64,000 bases of DNA from Halorubellus sp034808145. GTDB lineage: Archaea > Halobacteriota > Halobacteria > Halobacteriales > Natrialbaceae. The DNA lies in assembly GCF_034808145.1 (NCBI RefSeq), contig NZ_JAXHGM010000001.1:186001-250000 (forward strand), given 5' to 3'. Of this stretch, positions 7,407 through 16,497 are shown piece by piece (the stretch's first letter is position 1; each line of letters begins with the position of its first letter). The position numbers and the translations under genes are program-made. Under the pieces are notes generated by a model. That model searched no databases, had not been told where the DNA came from, and saw nothing but the letters and a program-made list of their open reading frames with translations.

Positions 7407-8451
7407 TCTGGGCTTCGCCGTCGTTCTGGTGGGATTTCGCGTCCGCGAGGTCGCCGTCGCTCGCCGCCGCGGCGCTCTTCTCGAACGCGGTCGCGGCCTT
7501 CAGGAGATGCGTGGTCTGGCACGCCGCGACCTCGACGCGTGCGGCGACGTCGTCCGGTGCGTCCCCGGCGACGTCCGCGAACGTCGCGTCGCCCGTCTCG
7601 AAGTGCGTCTTCGCCTCTCCGAAGGTCTCCTCGGCCTTCTCGTACTCCTTGGATTCGCTCTGTGAGCGCCCGGTCTCCAGGTCCTTCGAGCCGAGGATGG
7701 TCGCCTCGTACCCGCTCGTGAGGGCGTCGAGCGTGTCGACGAGCGACGTGGTCTGCGCGACCGCGCTCTCGACCTTCGCGTACTCCACGCCGTCGACGGC
7801 GGCGAGTCGCTCCTGGTTCACGCCCTCGAGTGTCTCCTGCGCGGTCGTGGTGCGTTCCTCGGCGGTCGCGGCCGTCTCCTTCGCGTCGCGGACGACCGAC
7901 AGCGCCTCGTCGTAGTTCCCCGCGTCGAGCGCCGTCTGGGCGTCCCCGGCGACGGTGTCCGCGTCGACGGACAGCAGGAGGTCGACGACGCGCGTCATCT
8001 CCGCGAGCACGGTCGCGAGGTTCCGGAGGGTCGCTATCTGCGCGGTCTGGGTCTCGGTCGCGGTCTCGCTCGCCGTGTCGAGCTGGCCGCGAGCCTCCTC
8101 GATTCCGTCGAGGAGCGTCTGTTTGTCGAGGTCGACGTCGTCGGGCGAGTCGAGCTTGTCCTTGACCTTGTTCAGGCGGAGCGCGACCGCGTTCAGCGTA
8201 CTCACCGCCTGCGCGATGTAGAGGTCGGCGTCGTTCTCGTCGCTCGTCGTCGCCTCGCTCTCGTCGCCGGTGCCGTCACCGCCGGAGCCACCACCGCTCC
8301 CGTCAGTTGTCCCGCCATCGCCACCGCTGCCGTCGGCGTCGCCCCCGCCATCGCCGTCGTCGGTCCCGCCGGACGTCGGCGCACTCGAACAGCCCGCGAT
8401 GGCGCCCGCGCCGAGGGTCGCTATCGTGCCGAGCATGTCTCGTCGTTCCAT
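7375..8451 (-). CDS. Tat/lipobox haloarchaeal lipoprotein, helical
   Basis: A 358-residue protein opening MERRDMLGTIATLGAGAIAGCSS: a short basic N terminus, a hydrophobic stretch and a lipobox with Cys21. A low-complexity Gly/Asp/Ser spacer (residues 25-70) follows, typical of surface lipoproteins in salt. The remainder is predominantly helical with many Ala/Asp/Glu heptad-like stretches (for example LDKQTLLDGIEEARGQLD and VVDLLLSVDADTVAGDA), suggesting a helical-bundle repeat. No enzymatic motif is seen. A role in cell-surface binding or stress is only a guess. The 3' end carries a short duplication. Confidence 0.8.
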   Translation of the reverse strand: MERRDMLGTIATLGAGAIAGCSSAPTSGGTDDGDGGGDADGSGGDGGTTDGSGGGSGGDGTGDESEATTSDENDADLYIAQAVSTLNAVALRLNKVKDKLDSPDDVDLDKQTLLDGIEEARGQLDTASETATETQTAQIATLRNLATVLAEMTRVVDLLLSVDADTVAGDAQTALDAGNYDEALSVVRDAKETAATAEERTTTAQETLEGVNQERLAAVDGVEYAKVESAVAQTTSLVDTLDALTSGYEATILGSKDLETGRSQSESKEYEKAEETFGEAKTHFETGDATFADVAGDAPDDVAARVEVAACQTTHLLKAATAFEKSAAAASDGDLADAKSHQNDGEAQMQQVDECSTD

Positions 8452-8576
8452 ACGTTCACCTGCGTCTACGGCCCCTTGAACGCGTTGGCGGTTCCGGTAG
8501 GTTCAGACTATTCGAACCGTTCACGACGGTTCACGCGTCCGAACTCGAGAGCCCGCGGTGCGGTCGAACTGGCGTG

Positions 8577-9140
8577 CTACGGTGCGAGGACGGACGCGAC
8601 GCCGACGAGGACGAGGACGCCGAGGACGTCGCAGGCGTTCGTCACGACGGGGATGACGACGTCGTCCGGGTCGAGGCCGCGACGGTACGCGACGTACGTG
8701 GCGGCGAGCGTGACGGCGACCGCGAGGACGGCGAGCACGACGCCGGCGACGGTCGCGACGAGGACGACGCGGAGCGGCGAGAGGCGCGTGGTGCCGGCGA
8801 CGATGGCGGCAGTCGTCCAGGAGCCGAGGCCGACGATGGGGAAGACGGTCGCGGCGAGCGCGAACGTCGCGAGCGCGTTCCCGACGAGCGCGTCGTCGTC
8901 GGGTTCGAAGCTGACGGTCCCGAGGTGGACGGCGGTGGAGAGACGGGCGGCGAGGACGCTCCCGAGGTTCCCCGCGGTCCCGATGGTGACGGGGACGAGC
9001 ACGAGGAGCGACGGCGAAGATAGGAGGGTGTCCTCGACGCTCCCGAGGACGAGCCCGCTCCCGAGTTCGACCAGCGAGAGGACGACGAGGAGCGGGAGCG
9101 TGGCGCGCGTGATGGCGCGCACCGTCCAGTGTTCCGGCAT
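8577..9140 (-). CDS. MgtE-type divalent cation transporter, half-size, second subunit
   Basis: A 187-residue membrane protein with about five helices. VLVPVTIGTAGNLGSVLAAR is the signature of the MgtE pore domain, and a late Asp-containing segment YRRGLDPDDVVIPVVTNACD matches the conserved cytoplasmic end and metal site of MgtE. Cytoplasmic N and CBS domains of bacterial MgtE are absent. Its ATG follows immediately after the TAG of the neighbouring half-MgtE gene, so the two are surely cotranscribed and may form a heterodimer transporting Mg2+ or a related divalent cation. Confidence 0.85.
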   Translation of the reverse strand: MPEHWTVRAITRATLPLLVVLSLVELGSGLVLGSVEDTLLSSPSLLVLVPVTIGTAGNLGSVLAARLSTAVHLGTVSFEPDDDALVGNALATFALAATVFPIVGLGSWTTAAIVAGTTRLSPLRVVLVATVAGVVLAVLAVAVTLAATYVAYRRGLDPDDVVIPVVTNACDVLGVLVLVGVASVLAP

Positions 9141-9722
9141 CTAGATACCTCCGAGGGCGGCGGCGACGATCCGCGTGGCGAGCAGGAGGACGGCGAGCCC
9201 GACGAAGTCGCCGGTCGTCGTGACGACGGGGCCGACGAACGTGTCGGGGTCGAGTCCTCTCCGGAAGCCGACGATGACGACGGAGACGACGGCGACGGTG
9301 AGCGCGACCCCGGAGAGGACGCCGGCGATGAGCGCGATGCTGACGAGCGCGAGGAGGCCCGCGGGGTTCTCGCCGAGTGCGACGAGGGCGGCGTACGTCG
9401 CGACCGCGGCGAGCACGGACACGAGCACGCCGTTCGCGAGCGCGGCCGCGACGGCGCCCCGGAGGCGGTCGTCGCCGAGGTCGATCTTCGGTTCCAGCAG
9501 CCCCTGGTGGAGGCCGGTGGCGAGGCGCGCACCGAGACTCCCGTAGACGTTCCCGCGCGTCGCGAGCAACGCGGGGACGAGCACGAGGAGGCCGGAGACC
9601 TCACCGAGCTCCGCGCGCATCCCGCCGAGCACCGCGCCCGCGAACAGGCCGCCGACGACGCTCGCGGCGAGGGCCGGGAGTGCCTCGCGGTACGCGCTCG
9701 CGGCGACCTCGCGGACTGTCAT
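9141..9722 (-). CDS. MgtE-type divalent cation transporter, half-size, first subunit
   Basis: From the ATG at 9722 the protein has 193 residues and starts MTVREVAASAYREALPALA. The pore-domain signature is LVLVPALLATRGNVYGSLGA, and the distal FRRGLDPDTFVGPVVTTTGD matches its partner downstream. An in-frame ATG at 9809 adds 29 atypical residues; I prefer 9722 because MTVRE opens these proteins naturally. Like its neighbour it lacks the cytoplasmic sensor domains of full MgtE. The two genes abut with no spacer, consistent with an obligate two-subunit transporter. Confidence 0.82.
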   Translation of the reverse strand: MTVREVAASAYREALPALAASVVGGLFAGAVLGGMRAELGEVSGLLVLVPALLATRGNVYGSLGARLATGLHQGLLEPKIDLGDDRLRGAVAAALANGVLVSVLAAVATYAALVALGENPAGLLALVSIALIAGVLSGVALTVAVVSVVIVGFRRGLDPDTFVGPVVTTTGDFVGLAVLLLATRIVAAALGGI

Positions 9723-9837
9723 GCCAGACGGCACACGCCGATGGCCCTTGACAGTTCCCCAGGCGGCGAGTTCGACGGCCTCTGCAAACCGCCGGACGTG
9801 AACTTTCAAATGCTTGCTCCTCTTGGGCCTTTAACAG

Positions 9838-11061
9838 ATGTCCTCGCGGAACTCTCGACGGCGATTCCTCGCCACGGCAGCGTTGGCGGCGGCTGGGACG
9901 AGCGGTTGTCTTCGGCTCACCAACTCTGAATCGGCGACTCAGAGCACCAGTACTGACGCTGCGACGACGTCGGGCGAGGGAGACTCGGCGAGCACTGACG
10001 ATCGCTCGCAGACGACCGAGGAGACCACGGCGTCAGCCGAGGGCGACCCGTGGTCGACCCAGTTGCCGGCCCCAGTGACCACGACTCCACTCGTCCGGGA
10101 CGGATTGGTTCTCGTGGGAAACATGGACCACAACCTGTACGGGATCGATGCCCGCAGTGGCGCGGAAGTCTTCAAGTCCGATGTCGGGGACCAGGTCGGG
10201 TCCGGGCTCGCGTTCGAAGCGGGCGTCGTCTACGGGACCGGTCCGAGTGGCATCTTCGGTGTCGACGCGCAGACCGGCGAACGGACGCTGGATCCGCCGC
10301 TCGACGAGTGGAACTTCGACGTCAATTTCGGGATCAACGCCCCGCTGGTCGTCGACGATACGCTGTATTACGCCGCCGAGGACCTCCTCGCTCTCGATGT
10401 CGACGACGTGCGGGAGAAGTGGCAGAAGGACAGTCCGAGCGCGTTCGGTGCTCGCCCCGCACTCGTCGACGGCGTCCTCGTGACTAGCGATGCAGGCGAC
10501 TCGCAGACGCGACCGAGCGACCGGAGCATCGTCTATGGACTCGACCCCGCCACGGGCGAGACCTCTTGGCGGACGAAAGTGGACGCGGACTCGCTCGTCT
10601 CCCCCGTCGCGGTCTCGGAGGAACGCGGAATCGCAGTGCTCGCCGGTCGATACGGGACGGTGGCCGCGTTCGACGTCGCGTCGGGCGAGGAAAGCTGGCG
10701 AGTCAGCGTCGAGAAGGACGGGAACGTCCCGATGCGACCGCTCGTTCGAGACGGCCGCGTCTTCGTCTCGTCACAATCGGCGGGAACGCACGCCTTCGGC
10801 GTCGCGTCAGGCGACCGACAGTGGTCTATTCGCTCACGGGAGGCCGCCGAGGCGGGACGCCACCTCGCCTTCACCGACGGCCGCGTCGTCGCGAGCACGC
10901 AGACGACGGCGTACGAACTCGACCCGGCATCGGGAGTCGTCTTCGCCTCTCACAGCCTCTCACCGGAGCGCGTGCGGAACACGAACGTCGCGATTGCCGA
11001 CGGCTGGCTTTACTACGCGACCGGCGACTCGCGGGTCAGCCGGTTTCCGCTCGAACGGTGA
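9838..11061 (+). CDS. PQQ-type beta-propeller Tat lipoprotein
   Basis: A 407-residue protein starting MSSRNSRRRFLATAALAAAG with a twin-arginine motif and lipobox SGCLRL, then an acidic Ser/Thr linker. The mature part consists of PQQ/outer-membrane BamB-like propeller blades with repeated patterns: NLYGIDARSGAEVFKSD, IVYGLDPATGETSWRTKV, TVAAFDVASGEESWRVSV and TAYELDPASGVVF. These proteins are usually surface scaffolds or quinoprotein-like domains; no cofactor ligands can be assigned. It converges on a second propeller lipoprotein 36 bp downstream. Confidence 0.85.
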   Translation: MSSRNSRRRFLATAALAAAGTSGCLRLTNSESATQSTSTDAATTSGEGDSASTDDRSQTTEETTASAEGDPWSTQLPAPVTTTPLVRDGLVLVGNMDHNLYGIDARSGAEVFKSDVGDQVGSGLAFEAGVVYGTGPSGIFGVDAQTGERTLDPPLDEWNFDVNFGINAPLVVDDTLYYAAEDLLALDVDDVREKWQKDSPSAFGARPALVDGVLVTSDAGDSQTRPSDRSIVYGLDPATGETSWRTKVDADSLVSPVAVSEERGIAVLAGRYGTVAAFDVASGEESWRVSVEKDGNVPMRPLVRDGRVFVSSQSAGTHAFGVASGDRQWSIRSREAAEAGRHLAFTDGRVVASTQTTAYELDPASGVVFASHSLSPERVRNTNVAIADGWLYYATGDSRVSRFPLER

Positions 11062-11097
11062 TTGCGCCCTACTCGCGGCGAATGCGTCGGCCGGCAC

Positions 11098-12333
11098 TCA
11101 GCGGACGACGCGGTACGCGACGGTCCGGTGCCTGTAACTGACGACCGCGGTGTCGCCGTGGGCCGACAGCGACACGACCCAGTCGCTGCCCTCTACCGTC
11201 GACCCGCCGAGCAACCCCTCCCCGGTCTCCCTGTCGATCACGTACACCTCGTCTTCGCCCGCCCAGACGGCTGAATCCGTCGCGACTGGCGGCGTTCGGA
11301 TCTCGCCGTTCGTCCGGAATCGCCATTGTTGTTCTCCGTCGCGTACTGCGTACACGCCGTCGTCGTCGGCGGCGACGTAAACCGTTCCGTCAGCGACAGA
11401 CGGCGGTGAACTCGACCGGCCGAACGGCTCGAACGACCACGCCTCCTCGACGGCGCCGCCCGTCACCTGCCAGCCGTAGAGGACGCCACCGCCGGACCCG
11501 TACAGGTAGTCGCCGTCGCGTACCGACTGGTACCTGGCGTCGCCCCGGGTGGACTCGCCGAACGCGCCCGTGGCGACGTCGATCCAGAAGTCGTTGTTCC
11601 ATCCACCCACGATCGTTCGCCCAGCGATCTGCGGGGAGAGCGACTGGACGCCGAGCCAGGCGTCCCACTCGCTGGCGATCTCGTCGTGCGTATGGCGCCA
11701 CGTCACGTCGCCGGTGGCGGCGTCGACGCCGACGAGCGCGGCGCGGTTCTCGTCGTCGGCGAGTCTGTATTCCACCGCGAAGAGGACCGTGCCGTCGGCG
11801 ACGACGCTCTCGACCTCCAGTTCGCGTGGGTCCGACGCCTGCGTGGGGATTGACGTCATCCAGTCGACGGCGCCCGTCTTCGCGTTCAGCGCGACGAACC
11901 GTCGCTTCGACGCGAGGAACAGTCGCCCGTCGGCGGCAGTGACGGTCAGGTTCCGTGGCGGCGTCGCGTTCGCGAGCTGCTGCCGCCAAACGACCGACCC
12001 ATCGGTCGTCGAGAGCCGCACGATGCCGTCGTCGACGTCGCCCGCAACGATGTCGCCGTCGACGCGCGGGTGTGGATGGGAGAAGCCCGCGCCGTGGTCG
12101 GCCGCCCAGACCGTCTCGACGTCTGCCTGCTGCGGCCGCTCTGTCGCGGTCTCTTCGGTCGTCCCTGTCTCGGTGCGCGTTGCGGTCTGCGTCGCTGTCG
12201 CCTCGGACGTGGTTTCGGTCTGTTCGCGCGCCGTCGACGTACTCGCCGCGGTCGACGTCCCGTCCTCGGTGAGTCGCAGACACCCGCCCGTCAGAGCCGT
12301 TCCAAGAAAGCCGACCATGGCGCGGCGATTCAT
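11098..12333 (-). CDS. PQQ-type beta-propeller lipoprotein
   Basis: A 411-residue protein opening MNRRAMVGFLGTALTGGCLRL, a Tat/lipobox signal, followed by a Thr/Glu-rich linker (residues 25-70). Propeller blades show the recurring pattern of a short strand, a D-x-x-T/D-G turn and W: LSTTDGSVVWRQQL, LNAKTGAVDWMTSI, VDAATGDVTWRHT, VRDGEQQWRFRT, and VIDRETGEGLL. It is a paralog-like partner of the convergent propeller at 9838. Both are presumably exported and membrane anchored; their ligand is unknown. Confidence 0.85.
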   Translation of the reverse strand: MNRRAMVGFLGTALTGGCLRLTEDGTSTAASTSTAREQTETTSEATATQTATRTETGTTEETATERPQQADVETVWAADHGAGFSHPHPRVDGDIVAGDVDDGIVRLSTTDGSVVWRQQLANATPPRNLTVTAADGRLFLASKRRFVALNAKTGAVDWMTSIPTQASDPRELEVESVVADGTVLFAVEYRLADDENRAALVGVDAATGDVTWRHTHDEIASEWDAWLGVQSLSPQIAGRTIVGGWNNDFWIDVATGAFGESTRGDARYQSVRDGDYLYGSGGGVLYGWQVTGGAVEEAWSFEPFGRSSSPPSVADGTVYVAADDDGVYAVRDGEQQWRFRTNGEIRTPPVATDSAVWAGEDEVYVIDRETGEGLLGGSTVEGSDWVVSLSAHGDTAVVSYRHRTVAYRVVR

Positions 12334-12404
12334 GGACCCCTATTTCAGCGCGGTGGTTTTAGGCATAGGGGTTGAGCGACCGACGGTCGGGCGTCGACTC
12401 CGAC

Positions 12405-12500
12405 GGTGCTGACCCGGAGACGACCGATGGTGCTGACCCGGAGACGACCGATGGTGCTGACCCGGAGACGACCGATGGTGCTGACCCGGAAGCGACAGGT
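12405..12500. repeat. 24-bp minisatellite, three perfect and one degenerate unit
   Basis: Units at 12405-12428, 12429-12452 and 12453-12476 are identical (each begins GGTGCTGACCCGGAGACGAC and ends CGAT). A fourth at 12477-12500 has diverged. If translation began at the TTG at 12372, each unit would encode eight residues, DGADPETT. With the preferred ATG at 12531 the array is untranslated and lies in the promoter region between two divergent genes. Confidence 0.92.
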
Positions 12501-12530
12501 ATTCCGACCGCGCGACCCGACCCACGAACG

Positions 12531-13019
12531 ATGACCGACTCCGCCGCCGGAACGGACGCCGACGAGAGCGAGCCCGCCACGGTCGCGACCGACGGCACCG
12601 ACGCGACCGGTGTCGCCGCGCACGCGGACGGCGACGCACAGAGCGACGTCGACGACGTGGACGGCGCCGGCTGGTTGGCGGCGGAGGTCGGGTCGCTCGT
12701 GAGCGCGTCGGTCGCGTTCGCGCTCTGGCTGGACGGGTCGACGGCGGTCGCGGTCCCGGGCGGGTCGGTGTCGGCGCTCGCGGTGGCGTTCTGGCTGTTC
12801 GGGCTCGCTGCCGTCGCGGCGGGCGGGAAGGCGAGCGCTCGCGGCCAGGGCCTGCGGGCGCTCGGGCACGGGACGCTCGCGGTCGGTCTCGCCGCGCTCG
12901 CGGCCGGGAGCGGCGTCGCGCTCGTCGCGGTCGGCGGGGTGACGGTGACGGTCGGGACGCTCGGCGTGGTCGTCGCGGTCGGCGGCGCGAACCTCGTCGT
13001 CCTCGACGTCGTCCGGTAG
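12531..13019 (+). CDS. Small haloarchaeal membrane protein
   Basis: From the ATG at 12531 the protein has 162 residues. An acidic, Ala/Asp-rich N-terminal tail (residues 1-45) is followed by about four hydrophobic segments, including VGSLVSASVAFALWL, VSALAVAFWLFGLAAVAAGG, GTLAVGLAALAAGSGVALVA and VVVAVGGANLVVLDVV. I recognise no functional domain. An in-frame TTG at 12372 would add 53 residues translated from the 24-bp tandem array; this is possible but less likely. It is divergent from the propeller lipoprotein at 12333. Confidence 0.65.
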   Translation: MTDSAAGTDADESEPATVATDGTDATGVAAHADGDAQSDVDDVDGAGWLAAEVGSLVSASVAFALWLDGSTAVAVPGGSVSALAVAFWLFGLAAVAAGGKASARGQGLRALGHGTLAVGLAALAAGSGVALVAVGGVTVTVGTLGVVVAVGGANLVVLDVVR

Positions 13020-13025
13020 GGCTTC

Positions 13026-15224
13026 TCAGAGCGGCTCGTCGAGCTCGAAGGCGTCCGAGTACCCGCGGAACCAGTCGCGGATGCGCTCGATGCGGTCGAC
13101 GACGTGCCCGGGTTCGCCCGAGCGCGAGAGCTCGTGGCCCTCCCGGGGGTAGCGGACGAGCCGCGTCGGCGTGCCGTTCTTGCGGAGGCCGCGGTAGAGG
13201 AGCTCCGCGCCACCGATGGGGACGCGGTAGTCGTCCTCGGCGTGCACGACGAGCGTCGGCGCGTCGATGGCGTCGGCGGCCATCGCCGGCGAGTGCGCTG
13301 CGAGGAACTCGGGGTCGGTCCACGGCGTCTCGCCGAAGTCGTCCTCGACGAGCTTGTACGCGCCGTCGGTCGACCCGTAGAACGACACGAGGTCGTAGAC
13401 GCCGCGCTGCGGGACGCCCGCGTCGAACCGGTCGGTGTGTGCGAGCAGCCACGCGGTCATGTACCCGCCGAAGGAGCCGCCGGCGAGGAACAGCTCGTCG
13501 TCGTCGACGGCGTCCCGCTCGGTGACGCGGTCGACGCCGGCGAGGACGTCCGCGGCCGTGACCGCGCCCCAGTCGCGCTCGATGGCGGCCTGGAACGCCT
13601 CGCCGTACCCGGTGGAGCCGCGCGGGTTGCACGCGAACACGCAGAAGCCGGCGGCGGCGAGCGTCTGGAACTCGTGCCACATCGTCCCCGACCCCGTCCA
13701 CGTGGCGTGGGGGCCGCCGTGGACCTCGACGACGAGCGGCGCGGACTCCTCGGGGCCGAGCTCCGGCGGCGTGAACAGCCAGCCCTGGACGGCCGCGTCC
13801 GCGACGCGGTCCGCGTCGACCGACGCCACGGCCCGCGTCTCGTTTCCGTCGTCCGACGCCGCACCGTCGTCGGGGCGGAGCGCGCTCGCGTCGCCCGCGG
13901 GGAACGACAGCGCTTCGGGTTGGACGACGGCGCGTTCGTCGAGGTAGTCGCGGTTCAGCGTGGAGAGCCGCGTCTGCTCCGCGCCGCGCGGGGTGGCGGC
14001 GAAGACGTCGCCGGGGTGGTCCCATTCGCTCGCCGCGAACGCGAGGACGTCCGCGCTCGCGTCGAACCCGCTACAGTGCGCGTCCTCGCCGACGACCACG
14101 GTCGGCGCCGCATCCGGAGGCGCGTCTGCACCAGCGGGTGCGACCGGGACGCGTCGCACGACGACGCTCCCCGTCTCCGGTGTCAGCACGTACACCGACT
14201 CGTCGCCCGGCCCGAACTGGAGTGGCGCGTCGCCCTCGATGGTGCGGTCGAGGTCGGCGGTCGGCACGCGGACGTCTCCCGTGTCGGGGTCGTAGAGGTG
14301 CACGTCCGCCTGCCGGAGCGTGCTGCGGTCCTCTGGCGTGGACGCGTACGCGACCCGCCCGTCGTCCGCCACCGCGAGACGGGGCGCCCAGGACGTGTCG
14401 CGGACGAGCGTCTCCACGCCGCCGTCGGGGCCGCGACGCCGGAGCGCGAACTCGGTGGTGTCGTCGGGGTCGGCCGCGTCGTCGGCGGGGTCGCGCGCCC
14501 CGAAGTAGAGCGCACCGTCGTCTCCCCACGCCGGCGCGGTGTGGTCGACCGCGCCGTCGGTGACGCGAGTCACCGCGTCGTCCGCGGTCAGGTCGGCGAC
14601 GTAGACGTGCGAGCGCGTCCCGTCAGTGTACGACTGCGCGGCGCGGTAGACCGTGCGGTCGACGACGCGCGGGTCCGGGTCCTCGCGCTCGTAGTCGTCG
14701 TCGACCGCGAGGTCGTCCCCGCGCTCGCGCTCGCCCGCCGTCGTCGATTGCAGGAACGCCACCCGGTCGCCGTCGGGCCCCCACGCGAGCGCCGACACGC
14801 CGCCCGGCACGTTCGTCACGCGGCGCGCCTCCCCGCCGTCGACCGGGAGCACCCACACGTCCGGCGGGCGCTCCTCGCCGCGGTCCGTGGCGAACGCGAT
14901 GCGGTCACCGCTCGGCGACCATCGCGGCTCCGAATCCACGCCCGCCGCCGCCGTGAACCGACGCGGTTCGCCACCACCGAGGTCGACGACGTACACCGAC
15001 GCCTCGACCTCTCGAACGTCCGTCGCGTCCATCTCACCGTCGCCCTCGCCGTCGACCGACCGGGCGTCCTCGCCCTCGTCGCAGGCGTCAGCGTCGGTCC
15101 CGAGCTCGCGGTCGTCCACGCGCGCCGTCCGACGGACGAACGCGACGCGCTCGCCGTCGGGCGACACCCGCGGGTCGCTCGGCGTCGCCAGTTCCAGGTA
15201 GTCCTCGGCGTCGACAGTCCTCAT
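13026..15224 (-). CDS. S9-family serine peptidase (acylaminoacyl peptidase/prolyl oligopeptidase type)
   Basis: A 732-residue S9C-type peptidase. The N-terminal part is a WD40-like propeller with repeats such as DPRVSPDGERVAFV, EPRWSPSGDRIAFATD and ALAWGPDGDRVAFL. The C-terminal alpha/beta hydrolase carries the nucleophile in FLAGGSFGGYMTAWLLAH (Ser near 585), the Asp in APTLVVHAEDDYRVPI and the His in YPREGHELSRSGEPGH. It would hydrolyse short peptides or acylated amino-terminal residues in the cytoplasm; no signal peptide is seen. The ATG at 15224 (MRTVDAEDYLELATP) is preferred over a nine-residue extension. Confidence 0.92.
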   Translation of the reverse strand: MRTVDAEDYLELATPSDPRVSPDGERVAFVRRTARVDDRELGTDADACDEGEDARSVDGEGDGEMDATDVREVEASVYVVDLGGGEPRRFTAAAGVDSEPRWSPSGDRIAFATDRGEERPPDVWVLPVDGGEARRVTNVPGGVSALAWGPDGDRVAFLQSTTAGERERGDDLAVDDDYEREDPDPRVVDRTVYRAAQSYTDGTRSHVYVADLTADDAVTRVTDGAVDHTAPAWGDDGALYFGARDPADDAADPDDTTEFALRRRGPDGGVETLVRDTSWAPRLAVADDGRVAYASTPEDRSTLRQADVHLYDPDTGDVRVPTADLDRTIEGDAPLQFGPGDESVYVLTPETGSVVVRRVPVAPAGADAPPDAAPTVVVGEDAHCSGFDASADVLAFAASEWDHPGDVFAATPRGAEQTRLSTLNRDYLDERAVVQPEALSFPAGDASALRPDDGAASDDGNETRAVASVDADRVADAAVQGWLFTPPELGPEESAPLVVEVHGGPHATWTGSGTMWHEFQTLAAAGFCVFACNPRGSTGYGEAFQAAIERDWGAVTAADVLAGVDRVTERDAVDDDELFLAGGSFGGYMTAWLLAHTDRFDAGVPQRGVYDLVSFYGSTDGAYKLVEDDFGETPWTDPEFLAAHSPAMAADAIDAPTLVVHAEDDYRVPIGGAELLYRGLRKNGTPTRLVRYPREGHELSRSGEPGHVVDRIERIRDWFRGYSDAFELDEPL

Positions 15225-15303
15225 GCATCGGCGAACGCCAGCCACCCACAAGGGAATTCGGACCGAGGAACCGCCGGCCGCGAGCCCGAGGCGACCGCCG
15301 GTG

Positions 15304-15909
15304 TCACTCCGCGTCGAACTCGACGCGCCCGCTCGTCGCCGACCGCAGGCGGTCGCGGAGGGCTTCGGCGTCCTCGACGGGAACGCGCGCGTCGATGCGG
15401 ACGCGCTCGCCGTAGTCGGCGTCGAACTCGACGCCCTCGCTCTCGACGATACCCCGAACGGTCCCGGAGTCGTCGTAGTCGACGACCGCCTCGACGCGCT
15501 CGTGCGGGCGCTCGGCGACGACGCCGGCGTCGTCGACGGCGTCCTTCACGGCCTTCGAGTACGAGCGCGCGAGCCCGCCGACGCCGAGGTTCGTCCCGCC
15601 GTAGTATCGGGTGACGACGACCGCGACGTTCTCCAGCTCGCGCATCTGGAGGACGTTCAGCATCGGTTTGCCCGCGCTCCCCGTGGGCTCGCCGTCGTCG
15701 CTCGCGTACTCCCGGAGCGGGTCGGCGCGCACGCGGTACGCGGGGACGTTGTGCGTCGCGTCCGCGAACTCGGTCGCGACCTCGTCGACGAACGCCTCCG
15801 CCTCGTCGACGGTCTCCACGGGTCGCACGCGACCGACGAACTCCGAGCCCTGCACTTCGAACGCGGCCTCGCCGCGGCCCGCGACGGTCTCGTAGGTGTC
15901 GTCGGTCAC
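15304..15909 (-). CDS. YigZ/IMPACT family protein
   Basis: A 201-residue protein of the YigZ/IMPACT family. The family signature is clear: FEVQGSEFVGRV at the N terminus, ATHNVPAYRVR, SDDGEPTGSAGKPMLNVLQM, and VVTRYYGGTNLGVGGLARSY. Bacterial YigZ and eukaryotic IMPACT proteins have been linked to translation control, but the biochemical role in archaea is unproven. Translation probably starts at the GTG at 15909, whose GTGA overlaps the stop of the upstream membrane-protein gene, indicating coupling. Confidence 0.9.
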   Translation of the reverse strand: MTDDTYETVAGRGEAAFEVQGSEFVGRVRPVETVDEAEAFVDEVATEFADATHNVPAYRVRADPLREYASDDGEPTGSAGKPMLNVLQMRELENVAVVVTRYYGGTNLGVGGLARSYSKAVKDAVDDAGVVAERPHERVEAVVDYDDSGTVRGIVESEGVEFDADYGERVRIDARVPVEDAEALRDRLRSATSGRVEFDAE

Positions 15910-16430
15910 GCGTCGGTCCCCGGGTCGCCGTCGCTCGCGTCGCCGGCCGCGCTCCCGGCGGTCGCGTCGTCGGTCGTCCGTTCGCCGTACAGGAGCGCGA
16001 GCAGGACGACGAGCGCCGTCGCCTCGACGACCTTGCTCACGAGCAACAGCCAGTCCTCGAACAGGTGCTCGACGAGCGTCGCGAGCGCGGTGCCGTGGGC
16101 GTGCCCGGTCGTCTCCCACGCCGGCGCGACGAGCGCCCCGCCCGTTCGATGCCCGCCGAGGAACACCCACCCGAGCAGGTAGCCCAGCATGAGGACGACG
16201 CCGAGCGCGTACACGTAGTCGCGACGCACCCCCCACGCGGCGAGGCCGACGCCGGCGAGCACCGCGAGAGAGGACAGCACGAAGAGGATCTGGAGCGGGT
16301 CGATGAACGGCGTCCCCGCCTGCACGTAGACGAACAGCCGCGGCCACCCCACCCAGAGGTGGATGGCGGCCGTGACGAGCGAGAGCTGGAGGGCGCCGAC
16401 GCGCAAGGCCGCGTCCACGTTCTCGTCCAT
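15906..16430 (-). CDS. Four-helix haloarchaeal membrane protein
   Basis: A 174-residue membrane protein with about four helices (LSLVTAAIHLWVGWPRLFVY, ILFVLSSLAVLAGVGLAAWG, YVYALGVVLMLGYLLGWVF, and VVEATALVVLLALLY) and a conserved-looking His-rich loop GGHRTGG / ETTGHAHGTALATLVEHLFED. The C terminus is an acidic Ala/Asp tail. Similar haloarchaeal proteins are annotated only as hypothetical. The His cluster might bind metal; this is inference. It overlaps the YigZ gene by 4 bp, so the two are one operon. Confidence 0.75.
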   Translation of the reverse strand: MDENVDAALRVGALQLSLVTAAIHLWVGWPRLFVYVQAGTPFIDPLQILFVLSSLAVLAGVGLAAWGVRRDYVYALGVVLMLGYLLGWVFLGGHRTGGALVAPAWETTGHAHGTALATLVEHLFEDWLLLVSKVVEATALVVLLALLYGERTTDDATAGSAAGDASDGDPGTDA

Positions 16431-16497
16431 ACCCCACGCTCGGGGTTCGCGCTACCTCAACGCGTCGGTGTTCGGCGCGACGGTGGGTCGACCGCCC

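Noticed and set aside
12405..12500. Possible CRISPR array
   Set aside because: Units are contiguous with no spacers; this is a tandem minisatellite.
13104..15614. 836-residue ORF opposite the S9 peptidase
   Set aside because: Arg/Val-rich shadow of a well-supported peptidase gene, created by high GC at third positions.
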